Of a DNA stretch of 8,753 nt, positions 1-7,300 are shown piece by piece; the stretch's first letter is position 1, and the number at the start of each line of letters is the position of its first letter. The DNA lies in assembly GCA_041917855.1 (NCBI GenBank), contig JAYRWT010000021.1, forward strand, positions 1 through 8,753. Direction: 5' to 3'. The DNA is from CALBLZ01 sp041917855 (GTDB lineage Bacteria > Patescibacteriota > UBA1384 > CAILIB01). The notes below the pieces were generated by a model that saw only the letters and a list, made by a program, of their open reading frames with translations, was not told the DNA's origin and ran no database searches. A program made the translations under genes and the position numbers.

Positions 1-736
1 AACCCTGGCGCTTTTGTAGGGTCATAATAAAGTTAGACGCTTCAAGCATAGATTCGTAGGTACCGGTATCTAGCCAGGCAACTCCTCGAGATAGAGGCTT
101 TACGGTAAGGTCGCCTTTTTTCAGATAAAAATTGTGGACTTCGGTAATTTCGAGCTCACCCCTTTCTGAGCGCTCTGCCGCATGGGCAGCACTGCTTACC
201 TCGCCATCAAAAAAGTAGAGACCAGGAATGGCATAATCAGATTTTGGCTTGCTCGGCTTTTCTTCAATGCTCAGTACTTTGCCATTGGCATCAAATTCAA
301 CTACACCATAGCGTTCGGGATCATGCACGCGGCAGCCAAAGATTACACCACCTTTTTGGAGCGTGCTGGCCTGGCGCACTTCATTTATTAGAGATTCCCC
401 GTAAAAGACATTATCACCCAAGATTAGACAAACCGGCTCCTTAGCTATGTAGTCTTCGGCCAGAATAAATGCCTCAGCCAATCCTCCAGGAGTCGGCTGT
501 TCTAAATAGGAAAGCTGCATACCGTACTCTGATCCATCACCCAAGAGCTCACGGTAACTTGGGAGGTCGTGAGGGGTAGAAATTACCAGCACCTCACGTA
601 TGCCGCCTTCCAATAGGGTTGCTAGCGGGTAGTAGATCATTGGCTTGTCGCCAATGGGTAGTAGCTGTTTGGAGATGACTTGGGTAGTAGGGTAGAGACG
701 TGTGCCAGAGCCTCCAGCAAGGACGATGCCTTTCAT
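1..736 (-). CDS. rmlA: Glucose-1-phosphate thymidylyltransferase, 3' end cut by window edge
   Basis: Joins dTTP and glucose-1-phosphate to give dTDP-glucose plus pyrophosphate, the first step of dTDP-L-rhamnose synthesis for cell-surface polysaccharide; cytoplasmic. Reading the minus strand from the ATG at 736-734 gives 245 residues before the edge. Visible family signatures are the N-terminal nucleotide-binding loop GGSGTRLYPTT (residues 8-18), SKQLLPIGDKPMIYYPL (22-38), LGDN (107-110), EEKPSKPKSDYAIPGLY (158-174), GELEITEV (193-200) and WLDTGT (221-226). Full-length RmlA is about 290 residues, so about 45 C-terminal residues lie outside. The motif usually written GLAQAF reads GLAEAF here (residues 85-90), a small variation. 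I see no strong Shine-Dalgarno before the ATG. It is transcribed away from the neighbouring DUF1761-like gene. Other sugar-nucleotide pyrophosphorylases share the fold, but the whole motif set matches RmlA best. Confidence 0.95.
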   Translation of the reverse strand, partial: MKGIVLAGGSGTRLYPTTQVISKQLLPIGDKPMIYYPLATLLEGGIREVLVISTPHDLPSYRELLGDGSEYGMQLSYLEQPTPGGLAEAFILAEDYIAKEPVCLILGDNVFYGESLINEVRQASTLQKGGVIFGCRVHDPERYGVVEFDANGKVLSIEEKPSKPKSDYAIPGLYFFDGEVSSAAHAAERSERGELEITEVHNFYLKKGDLTVKPLSRGVAWLDTGTYESMLEASNFIMTLQKRQG

Positions 737-782
737 ATGCAAGGATTAGTGGTGCTTTTATGCTAGCAGTTTTTTACCTCAA

Positions 783-858
783 TTACACCTGAAAATTTTA
801 CAAAAACCTGCCAGCCGACTTGCTTTTTTGCGCATTCAGGATTTCACTAGAGGTGTAA
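783..858. promoter_or_regulatory. Divergent intergenic region with mirror-image AGGTGTAA half-sites
   Basis: Seen: TTACACCT at 783-790 is the exact reverse complement of AGGTGTAA at 851-858, with 60 bases between. Read outward on each strand, the sites continue as AGGTGTAAT toward rmlA and AGGTGTAAA toward the DUF1761-like gene. Each contains a -10-like hexamer (TGTAAT, TGTAAA) pointing at its own gene. The right-hand copy is also part of a small hairpin, AGGT-GTAA-ACCT (851-862). Inference: these may be divergent -10 elements or paired operator sites. No convincing -35 hexamer stands at the right distance on either strand, so promoter activity is unproven. Confidence 0.3.
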
Positions 859-909
859 ACCTGCACCCAGGGTTACCACTTAACAAGTAACTATCCTTAG
901 CGGGATGTT

Positions 910-915
910 AGGAGG
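910..915 (+). promoter_or_regulatory. Ribosome binding site deciding the start at 920
   Basis: AGGAGG lies four bases before the ATG at 920. An in-frame ATG at 905 sits upstream of this site and has none of its own, so the later ATG is the better start. It is the clearest Shine-Dalgarno in the window. Confidence 0.7.
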
Positions 916-919
916 ATTC

Positions 920-1306
920 ATGAATGAATTCCTTTTGGCAGTAGTTGGCCTATTGGCCATGTTCATTGTGGGAGTGATTTGCTATGGTGTGATCTTTAAG
1001 GCAAGCGTCGGCGATAATGCCGTTAAGCTTACCCCAACACGCTTTGTAATCGCGGCAATTGGCATGTACGTTATTGCCTTTGCCTTTATCCGCCTGTTTG
1101 GCATGGTAACTATGGACGCTAGTGGGGTAATGAAAGGTCTCCAACTTGGCTTGATGGTTGGTATTCCTTTCTTCATGATTCCGCTGTTTGCGGACGCTCC
1201 CTACTTTAAGGGAAAGGCTGGTGTGGAGTGGGCTGTGATTATTAACTGGGTGCTCAGCTTTGCCGTACTCGGCATGGTTGTAGGAGGTATCGGCGTTACT
1301 ATGTAG
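920..1306 (+). CDS. DUF1761-like four-helix membrane protein
   Basis: A 128-residue, almost entirely hydrophobic integral membrane protein. Four likely transmembrane segments are visible, at about residues 4-25, 41-62, 70-91 and 104-126. Length, helix count and spacing, and the final segment (WAVIINWVLSFAVLGMVVGG) resemble DUF1761, a family of small membrane proteins without an established function; the assignment is by eye and moderate. The ATG at 920 is preferred over the in-frame ATG at 905 because AGGAGG ends four bases before it; the longer form would add MLGGF. The gene stands alone: divergent from rmlA and closed by an intrinsic terminator about 24 bases after the stop. Polar loops are short and no catalytic motif or metal-binding cluster can be seen. 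Confidence 0.8.
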   Translation: MNEFLLAVVGLLAMFIVGVICYGVIFKASVGDNAVKLTPTRFVIAAIGMYVIAFAFIRLFGMVTMDASGVMKGLQLGLMVGIPFFMIPLFADAPYFKGKAGVEWAVIINWVLSFAVLGMVVGGIGVTM

Positions 1307-1313
1307 TATATAA

Positions 1314-1326
1314 GGCTCTGGGAGCC
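1314..1326 (+). other. Small hairpin before the terminator
   Basis: GGCTC (1314-1318) pairs with GAGCC (1322-1326) across a 3-base loop, right after the DUF1761-like stop and just ahead of the main terminator stem. It may add to 3'-end formation; by itself it lacks a T-run. Confidence 0.35.
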
Positions 1327-1329
1327 AAT

Positions 1330-1359
1330 AACCTCGCCCATTTTCTGGGCGAGGTTTTT
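1330..1359 (+). terminator. Rho-independent terminator after the DUF1761-like gene
   Basis: AACCTCGCCCA (1330-1340) pairs perfectly with TGGGCGAGGTT (1346-1356) around the loop TTTTC, and five T residues run from 1355 to 1359. The GC-rich stem and T-run make it a textbook intrinsic terminator on the plus strand. It separates the DUF1761-like gene from the NlpC/P60-like gene. Confidence 0.9.
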
Positions 1360-1364
1360 ATAAT
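1359..1364 (+). promoter_or_regulatory. Possible -10 element for the NlpC/P60-like gene
   Basis: A perfect TATAAT begins at the last T of the preceding terminator and would start transcription about 20 bases before the ATG at 1391. The bases 17 upstream fall inside the terminator stem and do not resemble TTGACA, so support is only the -10 match and the position. A second AT-rich match, TATAAA at 1382-1387, is too close to the start codon. Confidence 0.35.
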
Positions 1365-1390
1365 TAAGCAAGAAGACATAGTATAAACGT

Positions 1391-2011
1391 ATGAAGCAGG
1401 CAAAATCAGCACTCAACAAACCTGTCTCACTGCATAGGCATGTCAGTCGCAGTCTACTTGGTCTAGTTGCGGCTTTTGCCGTAGTCGCCGCAACGGCTGG
1501 CGTACTAGTGTGGCAGAATACAAGTAGCGCACTGCTCATTACCAAGGCTCCTTCTAAGGGGGACATTATTAATGGCGCTGAAGGTCATGTTGGTGAACCA
1601 GTTACAAACTTTTGTGATACGAAGTATTCAGAAAAACAGTTCCCATGTGCTGATTTTGTGAGTGATGTGCTCCAGGCTCTTGGGGTACCCATCCCAGAAA
1701 ATAGCACTACCGAAGTTAATGCCGGCAATCTACTAAAGTGGCTGCTTGATAATGGTTGGAGGCGGTTTCCACCATCAGGAAGCTACGACATTACTAAGCC
1801 TCCAACGGAGCCTGGACTGGCTGGTTGTGTAGTTTTCTTCTTACGAGATGACGGTAGCGTCGGTCATACCGGCATAATTGTGAGTAATCCACCAATGACC
1901 ATCGTTGATGCCAGCGGTATTCAGGGCAAGGTTGTACGACGTAAGGTAAACGACGGACCTCTGACCGAGCGCTACTCAAGAATTGTAATTGTCTGCCCAC
2001 CTCTTAAATAA
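1391..2011 (+). CDS. Membrane-anchored NlpC/P60-like cysteine peptidase
   Basis: A 206-residue protein, probably an envelope peptidase or amidase acting on cell-wall peptides. Residues 1-20 are basic, 21-41 form one hydrophobic segment (signal anchor or uncleaved signal peptide), and the rest would be outside the membrane. The NlpC/P60 pattern is visible: candidate nucleophile C86 in PCADFVSDVLQALGVPIPE (85-103), then GCVVFF (145-150), then candidate histidine H159 in GHTGIIVSN. D173 in VDASG is a possible third polar residue. The core is short and has no SH3 or LysM targeting domain. The related CHAP fold is a real alternative, and the substrate is not shown by the sequence. There is no strong Shine-Dalgarno; AGAAGA lies about 15 bases upstream. 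The gene follows a terminator and is followed by a hairpin without a T-run, so it may be its own transcription unit. Confidence 0.75.
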   Translation: MKQAKSALNKPVSLHRHVSRSLLGLVAAFAVVAATAGVLVWQNTSSALLITKAPSKGDIINGAEGHVGEPVTNFCDTKYSEKQFPCADFVSDVLQALGVPIPENSTTEVNAGNLLKWLLDNGWRRFPPSGSYDITKPPTEPGLAGCVVFFLRDDGSVGHTGIIVSNPPMTIVDASGIQGKVVRRKVNDGPLTERYSRIVIVCPPLK

Positions 2012-2020
2012 GATGCACGT

Positions 2021-2044
2021 AGCGCACTTGATTGGTAGTGCGCT
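2021..2044 (+). other. Perfect hairpin after the NlpC/P60-like gene
   Basis: AGCGCACT (2021-2028) pairs perfectly with AGTGCGCT (2037-2044) around an 8-base loop, nine bases after the stop codon. The position suits an mRNA 3'-end structure, but GGTGGCAATA follows rather than a T-run, so it is not a canonical intrinsic terminator. Confidence 0.5.
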
Positions 2045-2073
2045 GGTGGCAATACCGCTAAGACCACAGTCGA

Positions 2074-2090
2074 TTGTCTAATCTAGACAA
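2074..2090. promoter_or_regulatory. 17-bp palindrome upstream of serS
   Basis: TTGTCTA (2074-2080) and TAGACAA (2084-2090) are exact reverse complements around ATC, ending 38 bases before the serS ATG. It is short, symmetric and AT-leaning, as operator sites often are, and could also fold in RNA as a 7-bp stem with a tight 3-base loop. No regulator is encoded nearby, so any operator role is inference. Confidence 0.4.
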
Positions 2091-2128
2091 GGCTTTCGGT
2101 TTAGGGTCAAATCTGTCACCATGGTGGC

Positions 2129-3418
2129 ATGGTTGATCCAAAGATTATCCGAGAGAATCCTGATGTAGTTAAGACAGCCGTACGCCGTAAGGGCGGTAAT
2201 CCTGCTATTGTCGATGAGTTTTTGAATGTAGATACACAGCGCCGTACACTCCAGCAGGCCTTGCAGGAGCTGCAAACCAACCTGAACACTGCTTCAAAGC
2301 AGCTGGCGAGTGCTTCGGATGCAGAGCGTGACATCATGCGTCATGAGCTGCGCTCACTTTCAAATTCTGTACAGCAGCAAAGTACACAACTTGCCGATCT
2401 AGAGAATTTAGCCAAGCAGCTACATCGGCAAATACCAAACCTACCTGCCGACGACGTACCAGATGGTGCTAGCGACAAAGAGAATGTTGTAGTTAGGGCT
2501 GAAGGCACGAAGCCTGAGTTTTCCTTTGCTCCAAAAAGCCATGAGGAGCTTTGCGCTGAGCTAGATCTGCTAGATACCGAGCGGGCCACTAAGGTTGCTG
2601 GCGCCAAGTTCTACTACCTTAAGCACGAGCTAGCCTTGCTGGAGCAGGCAGTAATGCGCTTTGCCTTAGATACTCTGTATGCCAAGGGCTTTACCGTAAT
2701 GAGTGTTCCAAATTTGGTTAAGGCAGATGTGCTCTATGGCTCGGGTCTCTTTGTTGCGCCTGAGGACGCCACCGAAGGTGATGCCTACCGCATTGATCGC
2801 GATGAACTCTATTTAGTTGGTACGGCAGAACCACCTCTCGTAGCTTTCCACAGCGGGGAAGTGCTGCATGAATCCGAGTTGCCACTACGCTATGCTGCGC
2901 TTTCTCCAGCCTTTCGGCGCGAAGCTGGCACCTACGGTAAAGAAACTCGAGGACTGTACCGTGTACACCAGTTTAATAAGGTTGAGATGGTCTCACTGAC
3001 TCGCCCAGAAGACAGTGTAAAGGAGCAAGAACTACTACTCGGTATTGCTGAAGAACTTCTCCAAAATCTTGGCTTGCACTATCAGGTAGTCCTCAACTGC
3101 GCCGGCGACCTCGGTCATCCTCAGGTTAAAAAGTGGGATATTGAAACCTGGCTACCAGGCATGGGTAAGTACGGAGAGACTCACTCCTGCTCAAATGATA
3201 CAGACTACCAAGCTCGCTCGCTAAATATTCGCTACAAAGCTAGTGGAAAAGATGGAGAGAAAGACGTAAGGTTTGTGCACACCCTAAACAATACAGCGCT
3301 CTCTAGCGCGCGAATTCTGATTGCAATTATGGAGAACTACCAGCAGGCAGATGGCTCTATTCAGATTCCAGATGCACTGCACGCCTACGTTCCATTTACT
3401 CGCATAGCTCACCGCTAA
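2129..3418 (+). CDS. serS: Serine--tRNA ligase
   Basis: Charges tRNA-Ser (and tRNA-Sec where present) with serine using ATP; cytoplasmic class II synthetase. The 429 residues match the usual bacterial length. The N-terminal tRNA-binding helical arm is visible at about residues 28-103, rich in Q, L, E and K. The catalytic domain follows: TAE (232-234), the class II motif 2 region around FRREAGTYGKETRGLYRVHQF (262-282), SCSNDTDYQAR (353-363), and motif 3 with LNNTALSSARILIAIMENYQ (386-405), whose arginine is R395. The N-terminus MVDPKIIRENPD fits the family start, so the ATG at 2129 is right although no Shine-Dalgarno is seen; an out-of-frame ATG lies at 2121. The stop TAA shares its last A with the ATG of the methyltransferase gene, which suggests coupled translation. 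It heads the four-gene run ending at 7799. Confidence 0.97.
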   Translation: MVDPKIIRENPDVVKTAVRRKGGNPAIVDEFLNVDTQRRTLQQALQELQTNLNTASKQLASASDAERDIMRHELRSLSNSVQQQSTQLADLENLAKQLHRQIPNLPADDVPDGASDKENVVVRAEGTKPEFSFAPKSHEELCAELDLLDTERATKVAGAKFYYLKHELALLEQAVMRFALDTLYAKGFTVMSVPNLVKADVLYGSGLFVAPEDATEGDAYRIDRDELYLVGTAEPPLVAFHSGEVLHESELPLRYAALSPAFRREAGTYGKETRGLYRVHQFNKVEMVSLTRPEDSVKEQELLLGIAEELLQNLGLHYQVVLNCAGDLGHPQVKKWDIETWLPGMGKYGETHSCSNDTDYQARSLNIRYKASGKDGEKDVRFVHTLNNTALSSARILIAIMENYQQADGSIQIPDALHAYVPFTRIAHR

Positions 3419-3993
3419 TGCTTTCTGTGCCAGACCAAGTGTTGCTAATTCTCGTTGGCACCACAGCTCTAGGTCTGATCCTGTTTTTTCTATTTTCGCT
3501 CTGGGATCAAGTGCGCGGGGCAATGTTCAATGAGGCTCCCTACGTTAGTTGCCCTGAAGAAGCCCTAGATGACATAGCTGTAGCTCTAGATCCTCAGTCG
3601 GGTGATTCAGTCTATGATCTTGGCTGTGGGGATGGTGTAGTGCTGCGCTATCTGCACTCCATTGCCCCAAAAGCTAAGTATGTGGGTATAGAGAAGGGTA
3701 TTATTCCATACCTAACAGCCAAGTGGCACTGCAAACATCTGCCTCGTCGGGCAGTGAAGCTCAAACGAGATGACTTTTTTGAGACCGACCTGTGCTCCGC
3801 CAATAAGGTTTACGTATACTTATACGCACATGTACTCGATCTGCTTCTACCAAAGTTTAAGCGAGAACTACCCAAGGGGGCGGTAGTGGTAGCCCTCGAC
3901 TACCAGTTTAGCGATCGAAAACCAGACAAGGTGGTAACCCTGGATCACCGTGGTGGAGCAAGAGGTCGCCGCCTGAGTGTGTACAGGTTCTGA
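3418..3993 (+). CDS. Membrane-anchored SAM-dependent methyltransferase, FAM173/ATPSCKMT-like
   Basis: A 191-residue protein with an N-terminal transmembrane segment (residues 6-27) and a class I Rossmann methyltransferase domain. Motif I is VYDLGCGDG (65-73), and the acidic residue that normally binds the SAM ribose is E92 in YVGIE. The layout APYV-CPEEAL (40-50), then GDSVYDLGCGDG, then RDDFFETDL (117-125), VYVYLYAHVL (131-140) and LLPKFKRELPKGAVVVALDY (143-162) resembles the FAM173-type protein lysine methyltransferases, which are also TM-anchored. Eukaryotic members modify the ATP synthase c-subunit and the adenine nucleotide translocase; the target of bacterial members is not something I can state. 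Its ATG overlaps the serS stop by one base (TAATG), so translational coupling is likely. It ends with TGA, read here as a true stop. The C-terminus is basic (HRGGARGRR). Confidence 0.8.
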   Translation: MLSVPDQVLLILVGTTALGLILFFLFSLWDQVRGAMFNEAPYVSCPEEALDDIAVALDPQSGDSVYDLGCGDGVVLRYLHSIAPKAKYVGIEKGIIPYLTAKWHCKHLPRRAVKLKRDDFFETDLCSANKVYVYLYAHVLDLLLPKFKRELPKGAVVVALDYQFSDRKPDKVVTLDHRGGARGRRLSVYRF

Positions 3994-4009
3994 CCAGGAG
4001 AGGTATACT

Positions 4010-4016
4010 GAGGGGG
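4010..4016 (+). promoter_or_regulatory. Ribosome binding site for the DUF5663-like gene
   Basis: GAGGGGG lies just before the ATG at 4019; its GAGG core (4010-4013) stands five bases from the start. It favours this ATG over the in-frame GTG at 3977, which would overlap the methyltransferase gene by 17 bases. Confidence 0.55.
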
Positions 4017-4018
4017 AT

Positions 4019-4378
4019 ATGGATATAGAGAATATGACCCCTGAGCAACTTTTCAACGCTGACATTTTTGAGCTTTTGCATTTGCAGGATTTGCCAGAGG
4101 AGCAAAAGCAGCGACAGCTTGCGGAAATGGAGGAAGCTCTTCAGGGCGAAATTTTTGCCAATGTAGTTAGCAGGCTACCAGATGACGTCTTACCAGACTT
4201 TGAAGCGGTAGTAGAGGAGCGTAACCCAGAAAAACTACGTGCCTTTCTGACTGGAAGAGGTATTGATCTTCAAGCAATTGTAGTCGAAGAAACCCTCAAG
4301 TACCGTTACGAGCTTGTGCGCACGGTCGAAGCACGGCTTTCTGAAGAACAGCCAGCTTCCGCTTCGCATCATGCCTGA
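4019..4378 (+). CDS. Small acidic helical protein, DUF5663-like
   Basis: A 119-residue acidic, helical protein without transmembrane segment or signal peptide, so probably cytoplasmic. The pattern LFNADIFELLHLQDLPEEQK (11-30), then a helix of alternating Q/E/L (31-48), RLPDDVLPDFEAVVEERNPE (52-71) and KLRAFLTGRGIDL (72-84) is like DUF5663, a family I know from Patescibacteria and whose function is unknown; this is recognition by eye. The tail after residue 108 is low-complexity and ends in HHA. The start at 4019 is chosen for its GAGGGGG site. The frame begins 25 bases after the methyltransferase stop, and its last 8 bases overlap the start of the 1142-residue protein gene. That overlap suggests linked expression and perhaps partnership. 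No catalytic residues can be picked out. Confidence 0.8.
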   Translation: MDIENMTPEQLFNADIFELLHLQDLPEEQKQRQLAEMEEALQGEIFANVVSRLPDDVLPDFEAVVEERNPEKLRAFLTGRGIDLQAIVVEETLKYRYELVRTVEARLSEEQPASASHHA

Positions 4379-7300
4379 AATTCCAGCACCTCCGCCGTCG
4401 GGTGGGACAGAGACTCCTCCAGCCGATGAGATTCGTCCTGAAGATCAGGATATTCTTGATATGCTCGAAGCGCGTTCAAATGAGCCGCGCCTGCTCTATG
4501 AAGACGTAAGTGACATTTCTGTGACTGAGCAGGTGATGAAGGATTTTAACTCAGGTAAAAAAGCCAGAGAAAAGGCACGGGCTGCGCTCTACGAGGAACG
4601 ATCAAAAGCGTCGTGGTCTAGCCGCAGCTCCAATTTTCTTGGTGAGAAGCTTGGTAAGTTTTTTAAAACTCCCCAAGAGAAATACAAGAAACTGCAGAAG
4701 GACTTTTACTGTGGGGACGATAAAGATCCGCTCCTAGATGCAAAATACAGGATGGGGTGGGGTTTTGGGATGTTTATACTCTCACCGCTACTTGGGCCAA
4801 TCATGGGGCCATTTGCTGGAATGAAGGGAATAAAGGATGGATTCACTGCCTTCACTGAGTACAGATTTAGAATGAAAGACATGAAGGGGGATAACAACTT
4901 TAATCCAGATCTAGTTAAGTACACACAAGCCAAAATTGAGGAGTCACTTAGATCTACGCTTACTACCCTAGAAGGAAAGTTGGCCAGTAAAGCAATTACT
5001 CCTGATGATTACCATCAGTTAGTTAGCTTTGCAATCAAGGAACACAATACCTGGATGGAGAATGAATTGTTTCCACGTGAACGTGCACTTACAGAAGCAC
5101 AAAATGAGTTGCACCGACGTCTCGGTAGATCAGCTGCTTGGGCAACGGGGATAGGGCTGCTGTATGGCGGTGGGAATGTGTCTAATCTATCACCATTACT
5201 CCCAGTTGCTGCTGCGCTAACGGCCATGCACGCTAATGCGGAGTTGCATAATGTCCATGCGCTCGTGCCAAAAGAGGGAGAGGATACCGCCGATTACCTA
5301 CTAAAAAATCCCTTTCCTTTTGCAACGCCAGATGAAATGGCAGACGACATTGCAGAAAAGAATAGGCAACCCATTGAGATTGCTGATTTTTCGACCCGAG
5401 CAAGAGATGTGCGCCAACCGCTGCCCACCCAACGATTTACCGCAGGATACCCTGAGCTTGCGCCTACTGATCGTGTAGAGCACGAGGGGAGATTCTACTA
5501 TACCGGTCCAACCTTCTCAGACTCCACAGGAGAGACTTTCTCTGTGTTTTATGTCCAGGATGGAAAAGGGAAATTGCTGACAAGGCTAGCACACCGCGAT
5601 CGACTCAATGGCATCTGGAGGGTGGTTGAAGGAATAAACTTTCAGCAAAACAGTAGTAAGAAGAAAAAGGGATCGGGCCCCACAGCAGCCTACATGTTGC
5701 CAAAAAGCTCAATCCATCAGACACAAGATGGGTTGCTGCCTACAAATGTAAGTGAGGCTCTAGAGGGTACCAACAGAAAACAAGAACCAATTGAGAGTTT
5801 GACCCAAGATGCAATTAAGAAATTGCTACGAGACTATTTTGCCAAAGAAGTGATTAAGGAAGATCGCGATGGCGTAGAGCGCCCAAAGCCTGCGATTGAG
5901 CCTACTAGTTATGTTAAAGAAGTACGTCGCTTTTCTGATGGTGGCGTACTTGATGTATTGCGTTTAACTAAGCCAGATAACCTAACCCTACTCGACCCAG
6001 AATTCCCTGCAAAGGGAGGAGTGCCGCGCAGTTTGGGTCTGAAAGGTTTTATAACTGAGGCTAATAGAGTCGCTAAGCTACCTGGTTTCGTACCTGACTT
6101 TACTCAGTCTCCTCTTGAGACCTATGGCCGTACCCATCCCTTCCTGGGTGATGTCATCCTAGAGGTGTACAAGGGTGAGTTAGCTGGTAAATCGGTGCTC
6201 TGGCATATGGCTCACGATGATCAGGGTAGGATTTGGGTGGACCGTTTAGAGCTACAGGAAGCTGCGCCTACAAGCTATGGTGTGCCGGCGCAGGTTGTAG
6301 ATGCCGGCATTCTGACCCTACAGCCGCTCGTAGATAAAGATAAAGGCAGGTATGATTTGATTAAATTGTACACACGGAAGGTAAAAGATGCGCGTGAGAC
6401 AGTACTGGACGTGACAGAGTTTTTAGACGAGTTAGCGCCCATTTCTCTGTATCGGGCGCATCGCAGCATTAAACGCACTACTCCCGAGCGTAACAATGAT
6501 GATTCAGAGGGCGTAGTAGATGAGAAGGGTGAGAAGAAAGATAAGAAGGAGAAAAAGAATAAAAAAGACAATACCGGCAAAGAAGGTGAGAGCGGCAAAG
6601 CTAGTACTGAACCTGATCAAAAGTCGAGGAGCGACGAAAGATTCCTCGAGGGGTTATCTGGCAAGAAGCTATACCGGGCACTCATGGATCTTCCAACAAA
6701 CAAAGAGTACGAAAAGCGCTACATACTGCAGCGACGCATACGTGCCATGTCTACGCAGTTGCGGGGCAGTTATGAGCAGCGTGGTGATGGTAAGCTCGCT
6801 GGTTTAAGCAGGGAACTGTATGAGGAAGCTAGTGCGGTGCAAGGCCTGAGTTTGAGTAATCCTACGTGTAGTTCTGTGGTTCAAAATATTGAAAGTCTTC
6901 TTGAGGATGAGGTCCAGGTAGCGACATTTTTTGGTCTTACCTATCGGCAGAATCAAATTCGAAGACCGGAGATGCGTCAGGCACTTATTCTACGTGGCAT
7001 CGACGAGTTTCTGCGTGGCGTAAAGCGGGTTCGACATAACCTTGTTCCTAACTCAGCTGTGCGTAACGCCTACCATGCGATAGCTATACAGCTGGAAGAG
7101 CTCCAAAACATGTATCAACGTGATGGCGCTCAGGTTCCCGATACAGCCGCAGGCTTGGTGCAAGATGTACTAACAATACGAGTAGGGCTGGAGAAGACGC
7201 GAAAAGTTACAATGCGGAATGAACAAAGCAATCAGAGCCCCACGCCGGTTGCTGCTAACGCCAAAAAGCCAGTTAATGAACCTAAGCAACCCACAGAGCC

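Noticed and set aside
1201..1566. 121-codon minus-strand frame across the 1330-1359 terminator
   Set aside because: It runs antisense to two supported genes and through the terminator, with no family resemblance.
2045..2066. T-box-like string GGTGGCAATACCGC upstream of serS, close to the T-box core AGGGTGGNACCGCG
   Set aside because: Three extra bases break the core, the space upstream is too short for a Stem I, and there is no terminator/antiterminator pair before serS.
3991..3993. TGA as a recoded glycine codon, as in some CPR lineages
   Set aside because: The methyltransferase ends naturally here, a ribosome site and new gene follow, and none of the conserved proteins has an internal TGA.
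6561..6567. AAAAAAG run as a programmed frameshift site
   Set aside because: The codon phase (AAT AAA AAA GAC) does not give the X XXY YYZ heptamer, and the zero frame continues to a natural C-terminus.
6275..6598. 107-codon Ser/Phe-rich minus-strand frame
   Set aside because: Antisense shadow of the purine-rich tract, with low-complexity content and no start signal.
6520..6807. 95-codon Arg/Lys-rich frame inside the large gene
   Set aside because: It is an out-of-frame shadow of the lysine-rich tract; the main frame continues intact on both sides.
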